Of a stretch of DNA of 64,000 nt, positions 8,733 to 18,007 are shown piece by piece. The notes under the pieces were generated by a model, which was not told the origin of the DNA, did no database searches, and saw only the letters and a list, made by a program, of their open reading frames with translations. Position numbers and translations under genes: made by a program. Positions within the stretch are counted from its first letter, which is position 1, and every line of letters starts with the position of its first letter. The DNA comes from Campylobacter helveticus (GTDB taxonomy: Bacteria > Campylobacterota > Campylobacteria > Campylobacterales > Campylobacteraceae). The DNA is taken from positions 446,886 to 510,885 of the forward strand of contig NZ_CP020478.1 of the NCBI RefSeq assembly GCF_002080395.1, written 5' to 3'.

Positions 8733-10583
8733 TCATTCCTTAAGTTTATTTTCCAAAGGCTTTAGGGCGTTTTCTAGTCTTAAATTTAGCGTTTGCAAAG
8801 CTTTAAAAATAAATTCTATCAGCTTTAAATTTTCTTGCAATAAAATTAAGTTTTTATTAAATTTATCCTCTAAAGTTTTTGGGTTTAAAACCAAAATTCT
8901 AGCAAGATTTAGTTTAAATTGGGTAATGTAAGGGTTTAAAAGCTCAAATAATTCATAATATTTTTCTTTATTTTGTAAAATCATCATTTCAAATTGCTTC
9001 AAAATATTTGATTCAAAATTTTTCAAGTCAGCATTTTCAAGCCTTAAAATTTCTTCTTGTATAAGATTTGAAAACCGCAAAAGGCTATTTTGAAAATCAT
9101 TGCTATGCTCTAGTGCTTGTGTGATTTTCTCACTTGCTTTTTGCAAAAGTTCTTTTGAATTTGTTGGTTTTTCTAAGAGAGGTAAGGGACGATTTAAATT
9201 TTCTTTTAAGAACTCTTCGCAGCATTCCTTAAAGCTTTTTTCTATCGTCCCCTCTATCCTCGCACCGCCCTCAGTCGCGTTATAGCAGGTAAGATTTGAG
9301 CGTAAGATGATGTCTTCTAAATTTTGTTTAAACAAAAGCCAAATTTTATGAGTAAAAACTTTAGTTTTGCCTCCGTATGCTAGAATTGGAATTTTTGTAT
9401 AGCTACTTTCAAAATCTTGATTGTGTTGGTATTCTTTAGGGTGTGAAAAGCCATTTTCATCAAAGGCTAAATCCTGCCCTATAAGGATAACATTTTGAAT
9501 TTCAAGTGTATGGGCGAGTGAGTAGGACATACAAGCGACATTAGAAAGTGGCAGTTCAAAGTCATAATCCTTAAAATCCATAAAACGCGCGAAATTTAAA
9601 GTTTTATTAATAAGAATAAAATTTTTATCCTTAAGATAGCTTAGGGCATTAGGATGCACCAAAGAGGCTAAAATAAAACAAATCCCCTCATCAAAATCCC
9701 CAAAATCGTGCTTAAAAAATTCCGCAGTAAAATCACTTCTTTCTACCATACAAACAAAATCAGGCTTAATGTTATGCCTTGCTAAGATAGGATAAGCACT
9801 ATCCGCACAAAAAACTAATGCTTTTTCTCTATATTTTTTTAAAAGCGGAAGTTGCTTTATGAGGCTTGGTCCCGTGCTTACGATGATGGCATTTTGACTT
9901 AAATTTTTTCTTTTTTTAATGAATTCTTTAAGGCTTGGGTGGGTAAGCTGAAATGGGATATTTAAGATAAATTGCTCTATGCCTTGAAGCGCATCAAGTG
10001 GGTCGTTTCCGTGAGAAGAAATGACATAGGAAAAGCTTTGCAATAAAGCTTGATTGAGCTTCAAAATTTCTTCGCTAAATTTTTCATAATAATGACTACT
10101 AAGCTCTAAAAAATAAACTCTAGCATAGCTTAAAAAAGGCTCTAAATTACAAAGGCATCGAAGCTCTTCCGTGCTTAAAGTGTTGGCATCAAAAACAAGA
10201 ATTTGTTGATTCATAAGCTCGTTTGAAAAATCAATATGATGAAAGATGGTATAAAGAATTTCAAGCTCTTTTTCAAAAACAACGATATGCTTGTGATGAG
10301 AATTTTGAAGTAAGGCTTTAAACAAAAGCCCATTGCCAAAGCCATAAAAATAAAGCACAGGATAAAGGGCAAATTTATCATTGTAACGCTCTAAATTCTG
10401 CTTCAATTCGCTTAAGGGATTTTGATACATCACCCCCCCCCCCCCCTCATCGAGCAAATTGACATCAAGTTCATTTTTGCCTACGATGAGCTTAAATTTG
10501 CTTTCTTTTATGCTAAGAAGCTCTTGTTTTAAAAGAGGATTTTTTAAGGCGTTTAAATTTGCGTTAAAGAGTGCTTTTTGCAT
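8733..10583 (-). CDS. Maf-type motility accessory factor 1 (phase-variable, ON)
   Basis: A 616-residue protein of the Campylobacter/Helicobacter Maf family (MptE-like domain, PF01973). Members take part in flagellin modification with nonulosonic acids and several are phase variable. The central domain carries the family signature [17 protein letters not shown], then [26 protein letters not shown]. The start is an ATG at 10583. Codons 46-50 lie in a run of 14 Cs (14 Gs on the coding strand, 10433-10446), which is the in-frame length, so the gene is ON. It is 28% or more Leu/Lys/Glu-rich in its helical C-terminal half. A second, related gene precedes it. The target glycan is not shown by the sequence. 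Confidence 0.87.
   Translation of the reverse strand: MQKALFNANLNALKNPLLKQELLSIKESKFKLIVGKNELDVNLLDEGGGGVMYQNPLSELKQNLERYNDKFALYPVLYFYGFGNGLLFKALLQNSHHKHIVVFEKELEILYTIFHHIDFSNELMNQQILVFDANTLSTEELRCLCNLEPFLSYARVYFLELSSHYYEKFSEEILKLNQALLQSFSYVISSHGNDPLDALQGIEQFILNIPFQLTHPSLKEFIKKRKNLSQNAIIVSTGPSLIKQLPLLKKYREKALVFCADSAYPILARHNIKPDFVCMVERSDFTAEFFKHDFGDFDEGICFILASLVHPNALSYLKDKNFILINKTLNFARFMDFKDYDFELPLSNVACMSYSLAHTLEIQNVILIGQDLAFDENGFSHPKEYQHNQDFESSYTKIPILAYGGKTKVFTHKIWLLFKQNLEDIILRSNLTCYNATEGGARIEGTIEKSFKECCEEFLKENLNRPLPLLEKPTNSKELLQKASEKITQALEHSNDFQNSLLRFSNLIQEEILRLENADLKNFESNILKQFEMMILQNKEKYYELFELLNPYITQFKLNLARILVLNPKTLEDKFNKNLILLQENLKLIEFIFKALQTLNLRLENALKPLENKLKE
9679..9889 (-). repeat. 211-bp identical repeat, copy A (maf 1)
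   Basis: This stretch is identical base for base with 11603-11813, while flanking maf sequence differs. It encodes the most conserved motif block ([11 protein letters not shown] through the HDFGDFDEG segment). Identity this sharp at both edges, within otherwise diverged paralogues, points to recent gene conversion. Confidence 0.9.
10433..10446. repeat. Poly-C/G tract of 14 in maf 1 (in frame)
   Basis: Fourteen consecutive Cs on the plus strand, read as Gs in the maf gene after Asp-Glu. Lengths of 3n+2 keep the frame through to GVMYQNP, and 14 satisfies this. Runs this long change length by slipped-strand mispairing in Campylobacter, switching the gene on and off. Confidence 0.93.
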
Positions 10584-12496
10584 ATTTTTCCTTTATTTTA
10601 TCTTTGTAAGGATTAAGATGAGTTAGAGCATTTTCGAGGGGGCTTAGGTGCTTGATAATCGTTTCTTTTTGCTCCGTTAAGCCTTGTTTTGCTAGGGAGA
10701 TTAAACTTAAATGAGCGTTAGCATAAAGGAGGGTTTTTTGATAATTTTCTTGGATATTTTTAGCATTTTGCACCAAAATCGTAGCAAGATCAAATTCAAA
10801 TTGTGCTAGGAGAGGATTTAAAACATCAAATAAAATAGCCTTGTCTTTTTTATTTTTCTCTATCTTTTCTTTGCAATTTTCAATAAGCTGGACTAAATTT
10901 TGTTGCGTTTCTTTGAAGGTTTGAGGATTAGAAAGAGAAAAAGTCTCGTAGGCTTTTTGAATTTTATCTTCATTTTCTTCAAGCTCTTGTAAAAATGCCT
11001 CGCTTAAACTTAAACTTTGATAAATTTTAGCATAGCATTTGAATAAAAGCTCGTCTTGTTTGACTTGGCTTAAGGATTTTAAATTTTCAAAAGGTCTTTT
11101 TAGCTCTTCTTTTAAAAGTTCTTCGCAGCATTGCTTAAAGCTTTTTTCTGTTGTTTCTTCTATCCTCACGCCCCCTTCAGTTGCGTTAAAAATTTGAATA
11201 TCAAGCCATTTCTTAGCCTCTAAAATATCGGCTTCAAAGCTATGTTTAAACATGTTCCAATACAAATTTGTTTCTACAAAACCTTCCCCACCATAAGCTA
11301 AAACGCTAAATTTCTTACTTTCGCTCTCGTAATTTTGCCCGTGTTGGTAGTCTTTAGGGTGAGAAAAGCCACTCTCATCATAGCTTAAATCCTGTCCGAT
11401 TAAGATGATATTTCGCACTTTCAAGCATAAAGATAGCACAAAAGCTAAATTTGCTACGCTTGGACCTCCATAATGCAGGGCAAAAGCATCGAGCCTAAAA
11501 GCCTTGATGAAAGGCAGGGTTTCGTTAAATACAATATAGTTTCTTTTGTATTGCTCCATATATTTAAGAGCGTTTGGATGCACGACACTTTTAAGGATAA
11601 AGCAAATCCCCTCATCAAAATCCCCAAAATCGTGCTTAAAAAATTCCGCAGTAAAATCACTTCTTTCTACCATACAAACAAAATCAGGCTTAATGTTATG
11701 CCTTGCTAAGATAGGATAAGCACTATCCGCACAAAAAACTAATGCTTTTTCTCTATATTTTTTTAAAAGCGGAAGTTGCTTTATGAGGCTTGGTCCCGTG
11801 CTTACGATGATGGAAGTTTTTGCTATATTTTGTCTCTTGCTTAAAAATTCTTTCGCGCTTGGGTGGTTTAGAATTTGCGGAAGATTATGGATAAAATGCC
11901 CCACACCTTGCAAGGCGTCCTCTAGGTTATTCCCCTTGCTAAACATCGCTTGAGAAAAGGTTTCTTGTAAATCAAGCTCAAGCCTTTCATAATCTTGCTG
12001 AAAATTTTCATAATACTTAGCACCCAAATGCAAAATGCAAGTCTTTGCATAAGTTAAAAATGGCTCTTTTGTGCAAAGCTCTCTTAAAATCATATTGTTT
12101 GATTGATGATAAATGATAAGCCTTTCTTCCTCTAACTCTTTTGAAAAATCGATGAGGCTTAAGCACAGCCATAAAAGTTCTAAATTTTCTTCAAAAACAA
12201 CGATATGTTTGTGATGAGGATTTTGAAGCAAGGCTTTAAACAAAAGTCCATTGCCAAAGCCGTAAAAATAAAGCACAGGATAAAACGCAAATTGCTCGTT
12301 ATAAAATTCTAGGCTTTGCTTAAGCTCGACTAAGGGATTTTGATACATCACCCCCCCCCCCCTCTAAATTTGAAAAGTTGAGTTCTAAACTATCCTTTCC
12401 AAAGACGGGTTTAATGTGCGTATGCTTAATGCCTCTTAGCTCTAATTTTAGCGTTTGGTTTTCAAGAGCGTTTAAATTTTTTTCTAAAGTATTCAT
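10564..12496 (-). CDS. Maf-type motility accessory factor 2 (phase-variable, OFF by +1 G)
   Basis: Paralogue of the downstream maf gene. The start is an ATG at 12496 overlapping the yebC stop (ATGA). About 45 codons ([14 protein letters not shown]...) run into a tract of 12 Gs at 12351-12362. In-frame lengths are 3n+2 (11 or 14), so with 12 the frame is lost and a TAA at 12320-12322 ends a 58-residue peptide. The rest of the gene ([13 protein letters not shown] to the end) is open in another frame; with 11 Gs the product would be about 643 residues. The [11 protein letters not shown] and [14 protein letters not shown] motifs are identical to those of the neighbour. In the assembled state the gene is OFF. 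Confidence 0.87.
11603..11813 (-). repeat. 211-bp identical repeat, copy B (maf 2)
   Basis: Second copy of the 211-base identical block found at 9679-9889, in the same orientation, 1,924 bases away. It could serve as a recombination site producing a fused single maf gene or an exchanged pair. Confidence 0.9.
12351..12362. repeat. Poly-C/G tract of 12 in maf 2 (out of frame)
   Basis: Twelve Cs on the plus strand, preceded on the coding strand by the codons for Asn-Leu-Glu. One G fewer or two more would join the 5' codons to the large downstream frame. The sequence right after the tract (tgatgtatcaaaatccc) is the same as in the other maf gene. Confidence 0.93.
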
Positions 12497-13200
12497 TCTA
12501 TATTTGTATAAACAGCTTGCACATCGTCATCATCTTCTAGTTTGTCAAGAAGTTTTTCTATATCTGCAAGTTCTTCCTCGCTAAAACTAACAGGTGAATT
12601 TGGCACATACTCAAGCCCCGCTTTTTTAACCACCAAGCCCTTAGCCTCGATAGCATTACTCAGCTCACCAAAAGCGGTATAATCACCGCTAATTAAAAGC
12701 TCTTCTTCGTCTTGATTAAATTCTTCAAGTCCTGCATCGATGAGGTCAAGCTCAAGCTCCTCCAAATCGCCCTCAAATTTTTCTAAGTGAAAAACTGCCT
12801 TTCTAGCAAACATAAAGCCTAAAGCCCCATTTTGTAGCATTTCTCCGCCGTTTTTGTTAAAAATCGCCTTGACATTAGCAACGGTTCTAGTTGGATTATC
12901 ACTCATACACTCGACCATTATCAAAGCTCCGTGCGGGGCTTTGCCCTCATAATGTATGCTTTTAATCTCCGCACTATCTTTACCGCTTGCCCTTTTGATT
13001 GCGGCGTCAATGTTGTCTTTTGGCATATTATTAGCCTTAGCTGTGGCGATGGCAGAACGAAGTTTTGGATTCATATCAGGGTCGCTTCCACCCTCTTTTG
13101 CGGCGACTTGTATCGCCTTAGCAAGTTTAGGAAAAAGCTTACTCATCTTGTCCCATCTAGCTTCTTTTGAGGCTCTGCGGTATTCAAATGCGCGTCCCAT
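12493..13200 (-). CDS. yebC: YebC/PmpR-family regulatory protein
   Basis: A 235-residue member of the YebC family, known as transcriptional regulators and, for some members, translation factors that relieve stalling at proline stretches. It starts [23 protein letters not shown], contains the [26 protein letters not shown] block and three domains of typical total length. It is the first gene of the overlapping minus-strand string that leads through the maf genes to the ThrE-like exporter. Its stop overlaps the start of maf 2. The divergent region upstream (13201-13279) holds promoters for both directions. Confidence 0.94.
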   Translation of the reverse strand: MGRAFEYRRASKEARWDKMSKLFPKLAKAIQVAAKEGGSDPDMNPKLRSAIATAKANNMPKDNIDAAIKRASGKDSAEIKSIHYEGKAPHGALIMVECMSDNPTRTVANVKAIFNKNGGEMLQNGALGFMFARKAVFHLEKFEGDLEELELDLIDAGLEEFNQDEEELLISGDYTAFGELSNAIEAKGLVVKKAGLEYVPNSPVSFSEEELADIEKLLDKLEDDDDVQAVYTNIE

Positions 13201-13234
13201 AGTGTCCTTTCTTAAGTTAATTTAAAGTTAAAAG

Positions 13235-13242
13235 TATAAAAT
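13235..13242 (+). promoter_or_regulatory. Candidate -10 box for GNAT gene
   Basis: The sequence tataaaat lies about 38 bases before the ATG at 13280 in the divergent gap between yebC and the acetyltransferase gene. It resembles the Campylobacter sigma-70 -10 box. AAGGAGAG just before the ATG is the ribosome-binding site. Confidence 0.5.
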
Positions 13243-13279
13243 AACAAGGCTTTAAAGGGGTTTAAATTAAGGAGAGAAA

Positions 13280-13822
13280 ATGATACGAAAAGCACAAAAA
13301 GAAGATGTAAAAAAGACGATGTTTTTACTTGCTTTGGCGATGGAGCATTTTATTTATAAGCTAAGCGGAAAAGAGGATTATAGCGAGGCTATGGAAATTT
13401 TAGAAAACTTTTTTTTGCAAGAAAACAATAGGCTTAGCTATGAAAATATTTGCGTTTATGAAGAAGACGGCGAAATTTTGGGTGCGATTTGTTTTTATGA
13501 TGGGGCTAGGGCTGAGTTTTTGGATGTGCCTTTAAAGATGAATTTAAAAGCTTTAGGAAAGCAAGATACTATCTTAAAAGAATGTGAAGATGAATTTTAT
13601 TTAGATAGCGTGGCTGTCGATGAAAAGGCTAGGGGTAAAGGTATCGCTAAAAAGCTCATTTTACACGCGCAAGAAGAAGCACAAAAAGCACAGAAAAAAC
13701 TTTCTTTAATCGTTGAAACGCAAAATGAAGTCGCAAAAAAAACTTATGATAAATTAGGCTTTAAGTGTGTGAATTTAAAGAAATTTCACGGACATTTATA
13801 CGAATATAGAGAGTTGATTTAA
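13280..13822 (+). CDS. GNAT-family N-acetyltransferase
   Basis: A 180-residue protein with the GNAT fold. Motif A for acetyl-CoA binding is DSVAVDEKARGKGIAKKLI (about residues 113-131), followed by LIVETQNEVAKKTYDKLGFK typical of motif B. The N-terminal half (residues 1-60) is acidic and helical. The substrate is unknown. The gene stands alone: yebC diverges upstream and the yedE gene downstream has its own TATAAT promoter. Confidence 0.88.
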   Translation: MIRKAQKEDVKKTMFLLALAMEHFIYKLSGKEDYSEAMEILENFFLQENNRLSYENICVYEEDGEILGAICFYDGARAEFLDVPLKMNLKALGKQDTILKECEDEFYLDSVAVDEKARGKGIAKKLILHAQEEAQKAQKKLSLIVETQNEVAKKTYDKLGFKCVNLKKFHGHLYEYRELI

Positions 13823-13828
13823 ATTTGT

Positions 13829-13834
13829 TATAAT
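13829..13834 (+). promoter_or_regulatory. Promoter -10 box for yedE-tusA
   Basis: A perfect TATAAT preceded by TG at the extended -10 position (tgttataat), 42 bases upstream of the preferred ATG at 13876. Confidence 0.65.
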
Positions 13835-13875
13835 TTCGCAATTTTTATCAAGTTTTGATACGACAAAGGATTTTT

Positions 13876-15069
13876 ATGCAAACTTTCAAACAAAAATATC
13901 TCATCAATTTTTGGGACAATTATAGGGCTTTGGTTGCACTGGGGATTTTAAGCGCTGTGTATTTTGGCATTTTTGGCGGCGTGTGGGCTGTTACGGGAGA
14001 GATGACTCGTTGGGGAGGAGAGTTTTTAGAGCTTTTTGGAGTGGATTTAAGCTCTTATTCTTATTATCAAAAGCAGAATTTAAACGGCACTCCACTGACA
14101 AGAAGCGATGGCTTAATGCTTATAGGAATGTTTATAGGCTGTTTTATCGCCGCCCTTTGGGCAAATAAAATCAAATGGCGTCTTCCAGCGAGCAGGATAA
14201 GGGTGTTTCAAGCTTTAGTGGGTGGAGCTTTGGCTGGTTTTGGTGCGCGTCTTGCTTTTGGTTGTAATTTGGCAAATTTCTTTACGGGACTTCCTTATTT
14301 TTCTTTACATACTTGGGTTTTTACGCTTTTTATGGTTGGGGGAATTTATGTAGGCGTGAAGCTTTGTAATAGTCAATTTTTTAAACCACAGGCAAAATTA
14401 GTAAAAGTTGATAAGCAAAACTGCACCTTAAAGCCTGATAAATCAAGAGCAAGATTTTATTTTTTACTAGGAAGTATTTTATTTGCGTTTTTTATACTTG
14501 CCTTGTTTTATTTTAGTGTGGGAGAAATTAATGTAAAAAATAAGCCAAGCTTATTATCTCTTGCGCTTTTATTTGGCTTTGGTTTTGGCTTCATTATCGC
14601 AAGGGCGCAAATTTGCTTTACTTCTTGTTTTAGAGATTTGTTTTTATTTGGTAGAGATAAGGCTATAAAAGGTGCTTTAGTGGGGATGATAATCGCTTCT
14701 TTAATTGCCTTTGCTTTCATCTTGCAAGGACACGGCACTAAACTTATAGAAATTTCTCCCGCTCTTGCTTTGGGGGCGTTTTTGTTTGGTTTTGGTATCG
14801 TGTTTGCTGGGGGCTGCGAGTGTGGATGGACTTATAGGGCTTTTGAGGGGCAAACGCATTTTATGCTTGTGGGCATTGCAAATATCGCTGGGACTATGAT
14901 TTTGGCTTTGAGTTATGATTTTATCCCCGGTGTTTTGAAAGAGGGGGTTAAGATCAATTTGCTTAATTTTGGAAATTTCACAGGATTTTTACTAAATCTT
15001 ATACTTTTCATTTTAGTTTTCATTTTGATTTTATGGTATAAAAGACGCTTTTTTAAGGAGGTATTATGA
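13876..15069 (+). CDS. yedE: YeeE/YedE-family transporter (sulfur or selenium)
   Basis: A 397-residue membrane protein with about ten helices and two copies of the YeeE/YedE repeat: a GARLAFGCNLANFFTG half near residue 130 and an ARAQICFTSCFRDLFLFG half near residue 250, plus FAGGCECGWTYRA near residue 315. The conserved Cys residues lie in these motifs, as in thiosulfate or selenium-compound transporters. I prefer the ATG at 13876, with AAAGGA upstream, over the TTG at 13855. The downstream gene overlaps by four bases and encodes a TusA-like carrier, so imported sulfur (or selenium) is probably handed to that protein. Transported species is inferred. Confidence 0.88.
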   Translation: MQTFKQKYLINFWDNYRALVALGILSAVYFGIFGGVWAVTGEMTRWGGEFLELFGVDLSSYSYYQKQNLNGTPLTRSDGLMLIGMFIGCFIAALWANKIKWRLPASRIRVFQALVGGALAGFGARLAFGCNLANFFTGLPYFSLHTWVFTLFMVGGIYVGVKLCNSQFFKPQAKLVKVDKQNCTLKPDKSRARFYFLLGSILFAFFILALFYFSVGEINVKNKPSLLSLALLFGFGFGFIIARAQICFTSCFRDLFLFGRDKAIKGALVGMIIASLIAFAFILQGHGTKLIEISPALALGAFLFGFGIVFAGGCECGWTYRAFEGQTHFMLVGIANIAGTMILALSYDFIPGVLKEGVKINLLNFGNFTGFLLNLILFILVFILILWYKRRFFKEVL

Positions 15070-15296
15070 AGATAGATTATAGTTTAAATTTGGAGGGGGA
15101 GGCTTGTCCTTATCCTGCCATTGCAACCTTAGATGCTTTAAAAGAACTTAAAAGTGGGGAAATTTTAGAGGTGCTTTGCGATTGTCCGCAAAGTATCCAT
15201 TCTATCCCAAATGATGTAAAAAGTAGAGGATGTAAGGTGCTTCAAATCGACCAAGATGGACCGACTTTACGCTTTTTGATACAAAAATCTAGTTGA
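15066..15296 (+). CDS. TusA/SirA-like sulfur carrier protein
   Basis: A 76-residue small protein with the TusA fold: [14 protein letters not shown] near residues 11-24 contains the CPxP motif, whose Cys carries persulfide in the family, and a [13 protein letters not shown] segment follows. The ATG at 15066 overlaps the yedE stop (ATGA), so the two are coupled. This pairing is common in Campylobacterota and suggests delivery of sulfur or selenium from the transporter to a cytoplasmic acceptor. Its end overlaps the end of convergent recR by eight bases. Confidence 0.92.
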   Translation: MKIDYSLNLEGEACPYPAIATLDALKELKSGEILEVLCDCPQSIHSIPNDVKSRGCKVLQIDQDGPTLRFLIQKSS

Positions 15297-15867
15297 TTTT
15301 GGTGCGGAAATTCATAGCACGATGCAAAGAGATGAAATCAACATTTTCCAAATTAACCCCACTTGGAATCCCTTGTGCTATCTTGCTAAATTTAAGTTCT
15401 AAGTGTTTTAAATTTTCTTCTATGAAAAAAATCGTTGCGTCAGAATGAACGCTGTGGGTAAATGCGAAAATAAGCTCTTCGCTTTTTAGCTTCTCTATCA
15501 TAACTTTTAGTTTGTTTAGCTTTTCTTCGCTTAATTCATTTAACACAAAATAAAAGCCGTTATACCCTCCGCTTTCTTCTAAAATTAAAATATCCTTAGC
15601 ATTTTCCACAAGGCAAATAAGACTTTCATCTCTTTGGCTGTCCGTGCAAATTTCGCAAAGCTCATTTTCGCTCAAAGCTCCACATTGTTTGCAGCTTTTG
15701 ATAAACCTTAAAGCATTTTCTATGTTGTGAGAAAGTTTCATTCCTTCTAAAGGATTTTGCATACAAATGTATAGGGCTAGGCGTATGGCTGTTTTTTTGC
15801 CTATGGTGGGGAGATTTGCAAAGCTTTCAACGAGTTCGTTGAATTTTTCTAAACCCTTATAAGCCAT
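15289..15867 (-). CDS. recR: Recombination mediator RecR
   Basis: RecR acts with RecO (and RecF) to load RecA onto single-stranded DNA during repair. The protein (192 residues from the preferred start) has the N-terminal helix-hairpin-helix ([16 protein letters not shown]), a four-Cys zinc finger (CKQCGA...LCEIC) near residue 55, and a Toprim domain beginning [17 protein letters not shown] use the ATG at 15867 (MAYKGLEKF) preceded by GGAGA; an upstream in-frame start would run deeply into the kinase gene. It still overlaps the kinase end by 11 bases, so recR is the third gene of the response regulator-kinase-recR string, the arrangement found next to racRS in C. jejuni. Confidence 0.94.
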   Translation of the reverse strand: MAYKGLEKFNELVESFANLPTIGKKTAIRLALYICMQNPLEGMKLSHNIENALRFIKSCKQCGALSENELCEICTDSQRDESLICLVENAKDILILEESGGYNGFYFVLNELSEEKLNKLKVMIEKLKSEELIFAFTHSVHSDATIFFIEENLKHLELKFSKIAQGIPSGVNLENVDFISLHRAMNFRTKIN

Positions 15868-17101
15868 CGTTTTCTCCAAAAAATACCTTAAAATGATGGG
15901 TGTGGTTTTTAAATTCATATTTCAACTCAAAGTTGTGTAATTTACATACTTCGTAAATGATATAAAGTCCAAGCCCCATACCCTCTTTGTCTTTTGTATT
16001 TTTATCACGCGTAAAGGCTTTGAGGTAAAATTCTAAAGGGTGTTCGAGGGTTTGTCCGTGATTTTTAATGACGAAATAATTATGAAAGCATTCAAGCTCA
16101 CAAGTGTTGTTTGTGGAATATTTAAGGGCGTTATCAAGAAGATTTTTAATGATAAGGGAAAAAATTTCTATGTCTGCATTGATGATAGGGTCATCGTGCA
16201 AGTTGATTTTTATCACCTTGTCAAAATCGTCTCTTAAAAGAGAATTGCGGGCTTCATTTAAAAAGGTGCTAAAATTATGATTTTCGAGGATAAGATTGTA
16301 ATTTTTGGAAAAAAGATTTTCTATTTTGGCAAATTCGTTGATGAGATTATTCATTCTTTTAAAAATGTCGATGAGGCGTTCTTTTTGCTTTTCATCTTTG
16401 GTCATTTCTGAGATAATTCTACCCTTACCGATAGGCGTTTTAAGCTCGTGCATAATGGTTCTTAAAAAAAGTTGCCTTGAGTGGATAAGGTCTTGATTTC
16501 TACAATAAGCTTTGTCAAATTCTAAAGCTATCATTCCTATCTCGTCTTTAGAATAGTTTTTAAAATCTGGCGTTTGTCCGCTATTTATCTTAATAATTTC
16601 ATTTTTGAGTTTTTTGAAAGGTTTTAGCGAATTTAACACAGAAAAATACATAAAGATGAGTAAAAAAGAAAAGAAGAAAAAACTTGTTAGCAAAAGCCCA
16701 TAAACCCTATCATTATCTTTTTGCTTAAAAATTCCATCAAAGTGTTTGCAAACGATACTAAGATAGATATTATGGCGATAAAGCAAGGAAGAAAAGGTGC
16801 AATCTTGTTCCTTAGCCTCAAAAAGTTTTCTGCCCTCCTGGTGTATGGTTAGAGCAAGGTCGTTTTGTTTTAATTCTTTAAAACCCATATTTTCAAGATC
16901 TTTTTTAAATTCGTTATTAAAATGGTTACTTTTTTCACTTGCGGAGAGAATTGTAATAAGCTCTTCTTGCTTAATGCCAATTTTCTCATTATGAGCATTT
17001 TTTTCTATTTGCAAAAGCACGATAAAAAGAACACACACCATAATGAAAGTAAGGATAAACAAACCTATGAGTTTGGAGCGTATGGTGTAAGTTTGTATCA
17101 T
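15857..17101 (-). CDS. racS: Sensor histidine kinase, RacS-like
   Basis: A 414-residue membrane sensor kinase. One membrane helix is at about residues 10-31 and a second at about 131-155, enclosing a periplasmic domain of about 100 residues. A HAMP-like linker is followed by the dimerisation/phosphoacceptor helix [13 protein letters not shown] (His near 217) and an ATPase domain with [10 protein letters not shown] and [12 protein letters not shown]. Its gene overlaps the response-regulator gene by ATGA and is followed by recR, the same order as racR-racS-recR in C. jejuni. RacRS there helps adapt to low oxygen and temperature; the assignment rests on synteny and general match. Confidence 0.85.
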   Translation of the reverse strand: MIQTYTIRSKLIGLFILTFIMVCVLFIVLLQIEKNAHNEKIGIKQEELITILSASEKSNHFNNEFKKDLENMGFKELKQNDLALTIHQEGRKLFEAKEQDCTFSSLLYRHNIYLSIVCKHFDGIFKQKDNDRVYGLLLTSFFFFSFLLIFMYFSVLNSLKPFKKLKNEIIKINSGQTPDFKNYSKDEIGMIALEFDKAYCRNQDLIHSRQLFLRTIMHELKTPIGKGRIISEMTKDEKQKERLIDIFKRMNNLINEFAKIENLFSKNYNLILENHNFSTFLNEARNSLLRDDFDKVIKINLHDDPIINADIEIFSLIIKNLLDNALKYSTNNTCELECFHNYFVIKNHGQTLEHPLEFYLKAFTRDKNTKDKEGMGLGLYIIYEVCKLHNFELKYEFKNHTHHFKVFFGENDGL

Positions 17102-17766
17102 CCTACGAGCTTATACCCTATACCCCTGACGGAGAAGATATATTTTGGCGACCTTGAGTTATCGCCAATCTTAGTTCTTAAGCGTCCTATGATAACATCA
17201 AGGCTTTTAGAGTCTCTATCTCTTAAGCTTTTACAATGGCTAACAAGCTGTTCCCTCGAGATGGAAAGTCCGTGCTGTGAGATGAGGTATTCTAAAATTT
17301 CATATTCTGCTGGGGTTAGGGTGAGTGGGCGTCCATTGCAAGAAATTTCGTGTCTTCTTTTATCAACTTTAAAATCGGAGTTGATGTTTTCTTTCACATT
17401 TTCTTCTATCCTCTTGCTACGACGCACCAAGCTTATAATTCTTGCATACATTTCTTTAGGGTCATAAGGCTTTGGCAGGTAGTCATCTGCTCCAATTTGA
17501 AGTCCTACAACCTTATCGCTCAAATCGCCTCTTGCGGAGGAGATGATGATGGGGATATGGCTTTTTGTTCTTATTTCTTTGCAGACTTCAAGCCCATCAA
17601 TGCTCGGTAAAGTAAGGTCTAAAATAAGGCAATCATATCCGTCAAGTCCATTAGCTAAAGCATTTTTTGGAGATTCATAATTTGTAATGTTAATATTAAA
17701 CTGCACTAGATATTCAGAAAGTAGTTGGGCAAAATCTGAGTCGTCTTCAATCATTAAAACTTTCAT
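17098..17766 (-). CDS. racR: Response regulator, OmpR family, RacR-like
   Basis: A 222-residue response regulator. The receiver has the acidic pair IEDD (residues 7-10), the phosphoacceptor in LILDLTLPS (Asp near 51) and the conserved Lys in YLPKPYDPKEM. The C-terminal winged-helix DNA-binding domain includes LTPAEYEILEYL and ends VRGIGYKLV, as in OmpR/PhoB proteins. It leads a three-gene overlapping string with the RacS-like kinase and recR. A TATAAT box lies about 35 bases upstream. Regulon cannot be told from this window. Confidence 0.88.
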   Translation of the reverse strand: MKVLMIEDDSDFAQLLSEYLVQFNINITNYESPKNALANGLDGYDCLILDLTLPSIDGLEVCKEIRTKSHIPIIISSARGDLSDKVVGLQIGADDYLPKPYDPKEMYARIISLVRRSKRIEENVKENINSDFKVDKRRHEISCNGRPLTLTPAEYEILEYLISQHGLSISREQLVSHCKSLRDRDSKSLDVIIGRLRTKIGDNSRSPKYIFSVRGIGYKLVG

Positions 17767-17798
17767 CGTTTTTACCTTTCTTTGTAAAAATTCTATTT

Positions 17799-17804
17799 AT
17801 TATA
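17799..17804 (-). promoter_or_regulatory. Promoter -10 box for racR-racS-recR
   Basis: A perfect TATAAT on the minus strand, 33 bases from the racR ATG at 17766, in an AT-rich gap. Confidence 0.55.
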
Positions 17805-17862
17805 ATGTGAATTGATTAATATTTTGTTAAGAGATGAAATTTGATTGTGAAGATAGAGTAAA

Positions 17863-17939
17863 TGGTGGATTCAGCAGGACTCGAACCTGCGACCAACCGG
17901 TTATGAGCCGGTTGCTCTAACCAGCTGAGCTATGAATCC
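17863..17939 (-). tRNA. tRNA-Met (CAT anticodon)
   Basis: A 77-base tRNA with the CCA end encoded. The acceptor stem pairs GGATTCA with TGAATCC, followed by A and CCA. The D arm is GCTCAGCTGGTTAGAGC, the anticodon stem-loop is ACCGG-CTCATAA-CCGGT with anticodon CAT, and the T arm is GCAGG-TTCGAGT-CCTGC. The acceptor stem starts with a G-C pair, so it is not an initiator of the bacterial type, which lacks pairing at position 1-72. It could in principle be the lysidine-modified Ile tRNA with the same anticodon; elongator Met is more likely. Confidence 0.92.
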
Positions 17940-17961
17940 ACTGGCTTATTTTAAAGCCGAA

Positions 17962-17967
17962 ATTATA
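17962..17967 (-). promoter_or_regulatory. Promoter -10 box for tRNA-Met
   Basis: TATAAT on the minus strand 23 bases upstream of the tRNA 5' end. A short inverted repeat (ggctt...aagcc, 17943-17958) lies between it and the tRNA, probably in the 5' leader. Confidence 0.55.
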
Positions 17968-18007
17968 GCTTAATTTTCTTAAAAGAAATTTATTTTCTTA
18001 AAATTGC

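Noticed and set aside
15868-15918. Upstream start for recR at 15918
   Set aside because: It would add 17 residues not seen in RecR proteins and extend the overlap with the kinase gene. The ATG at 15867 has a proper ribosome site.
17943-17958. Hairpin next to tRNA-Met as a terminator
   Set aside because: It lies between the TATAAT box and the tRNA 5' end and has no T run in the direction of transcription, so it is more likely leader sequence.
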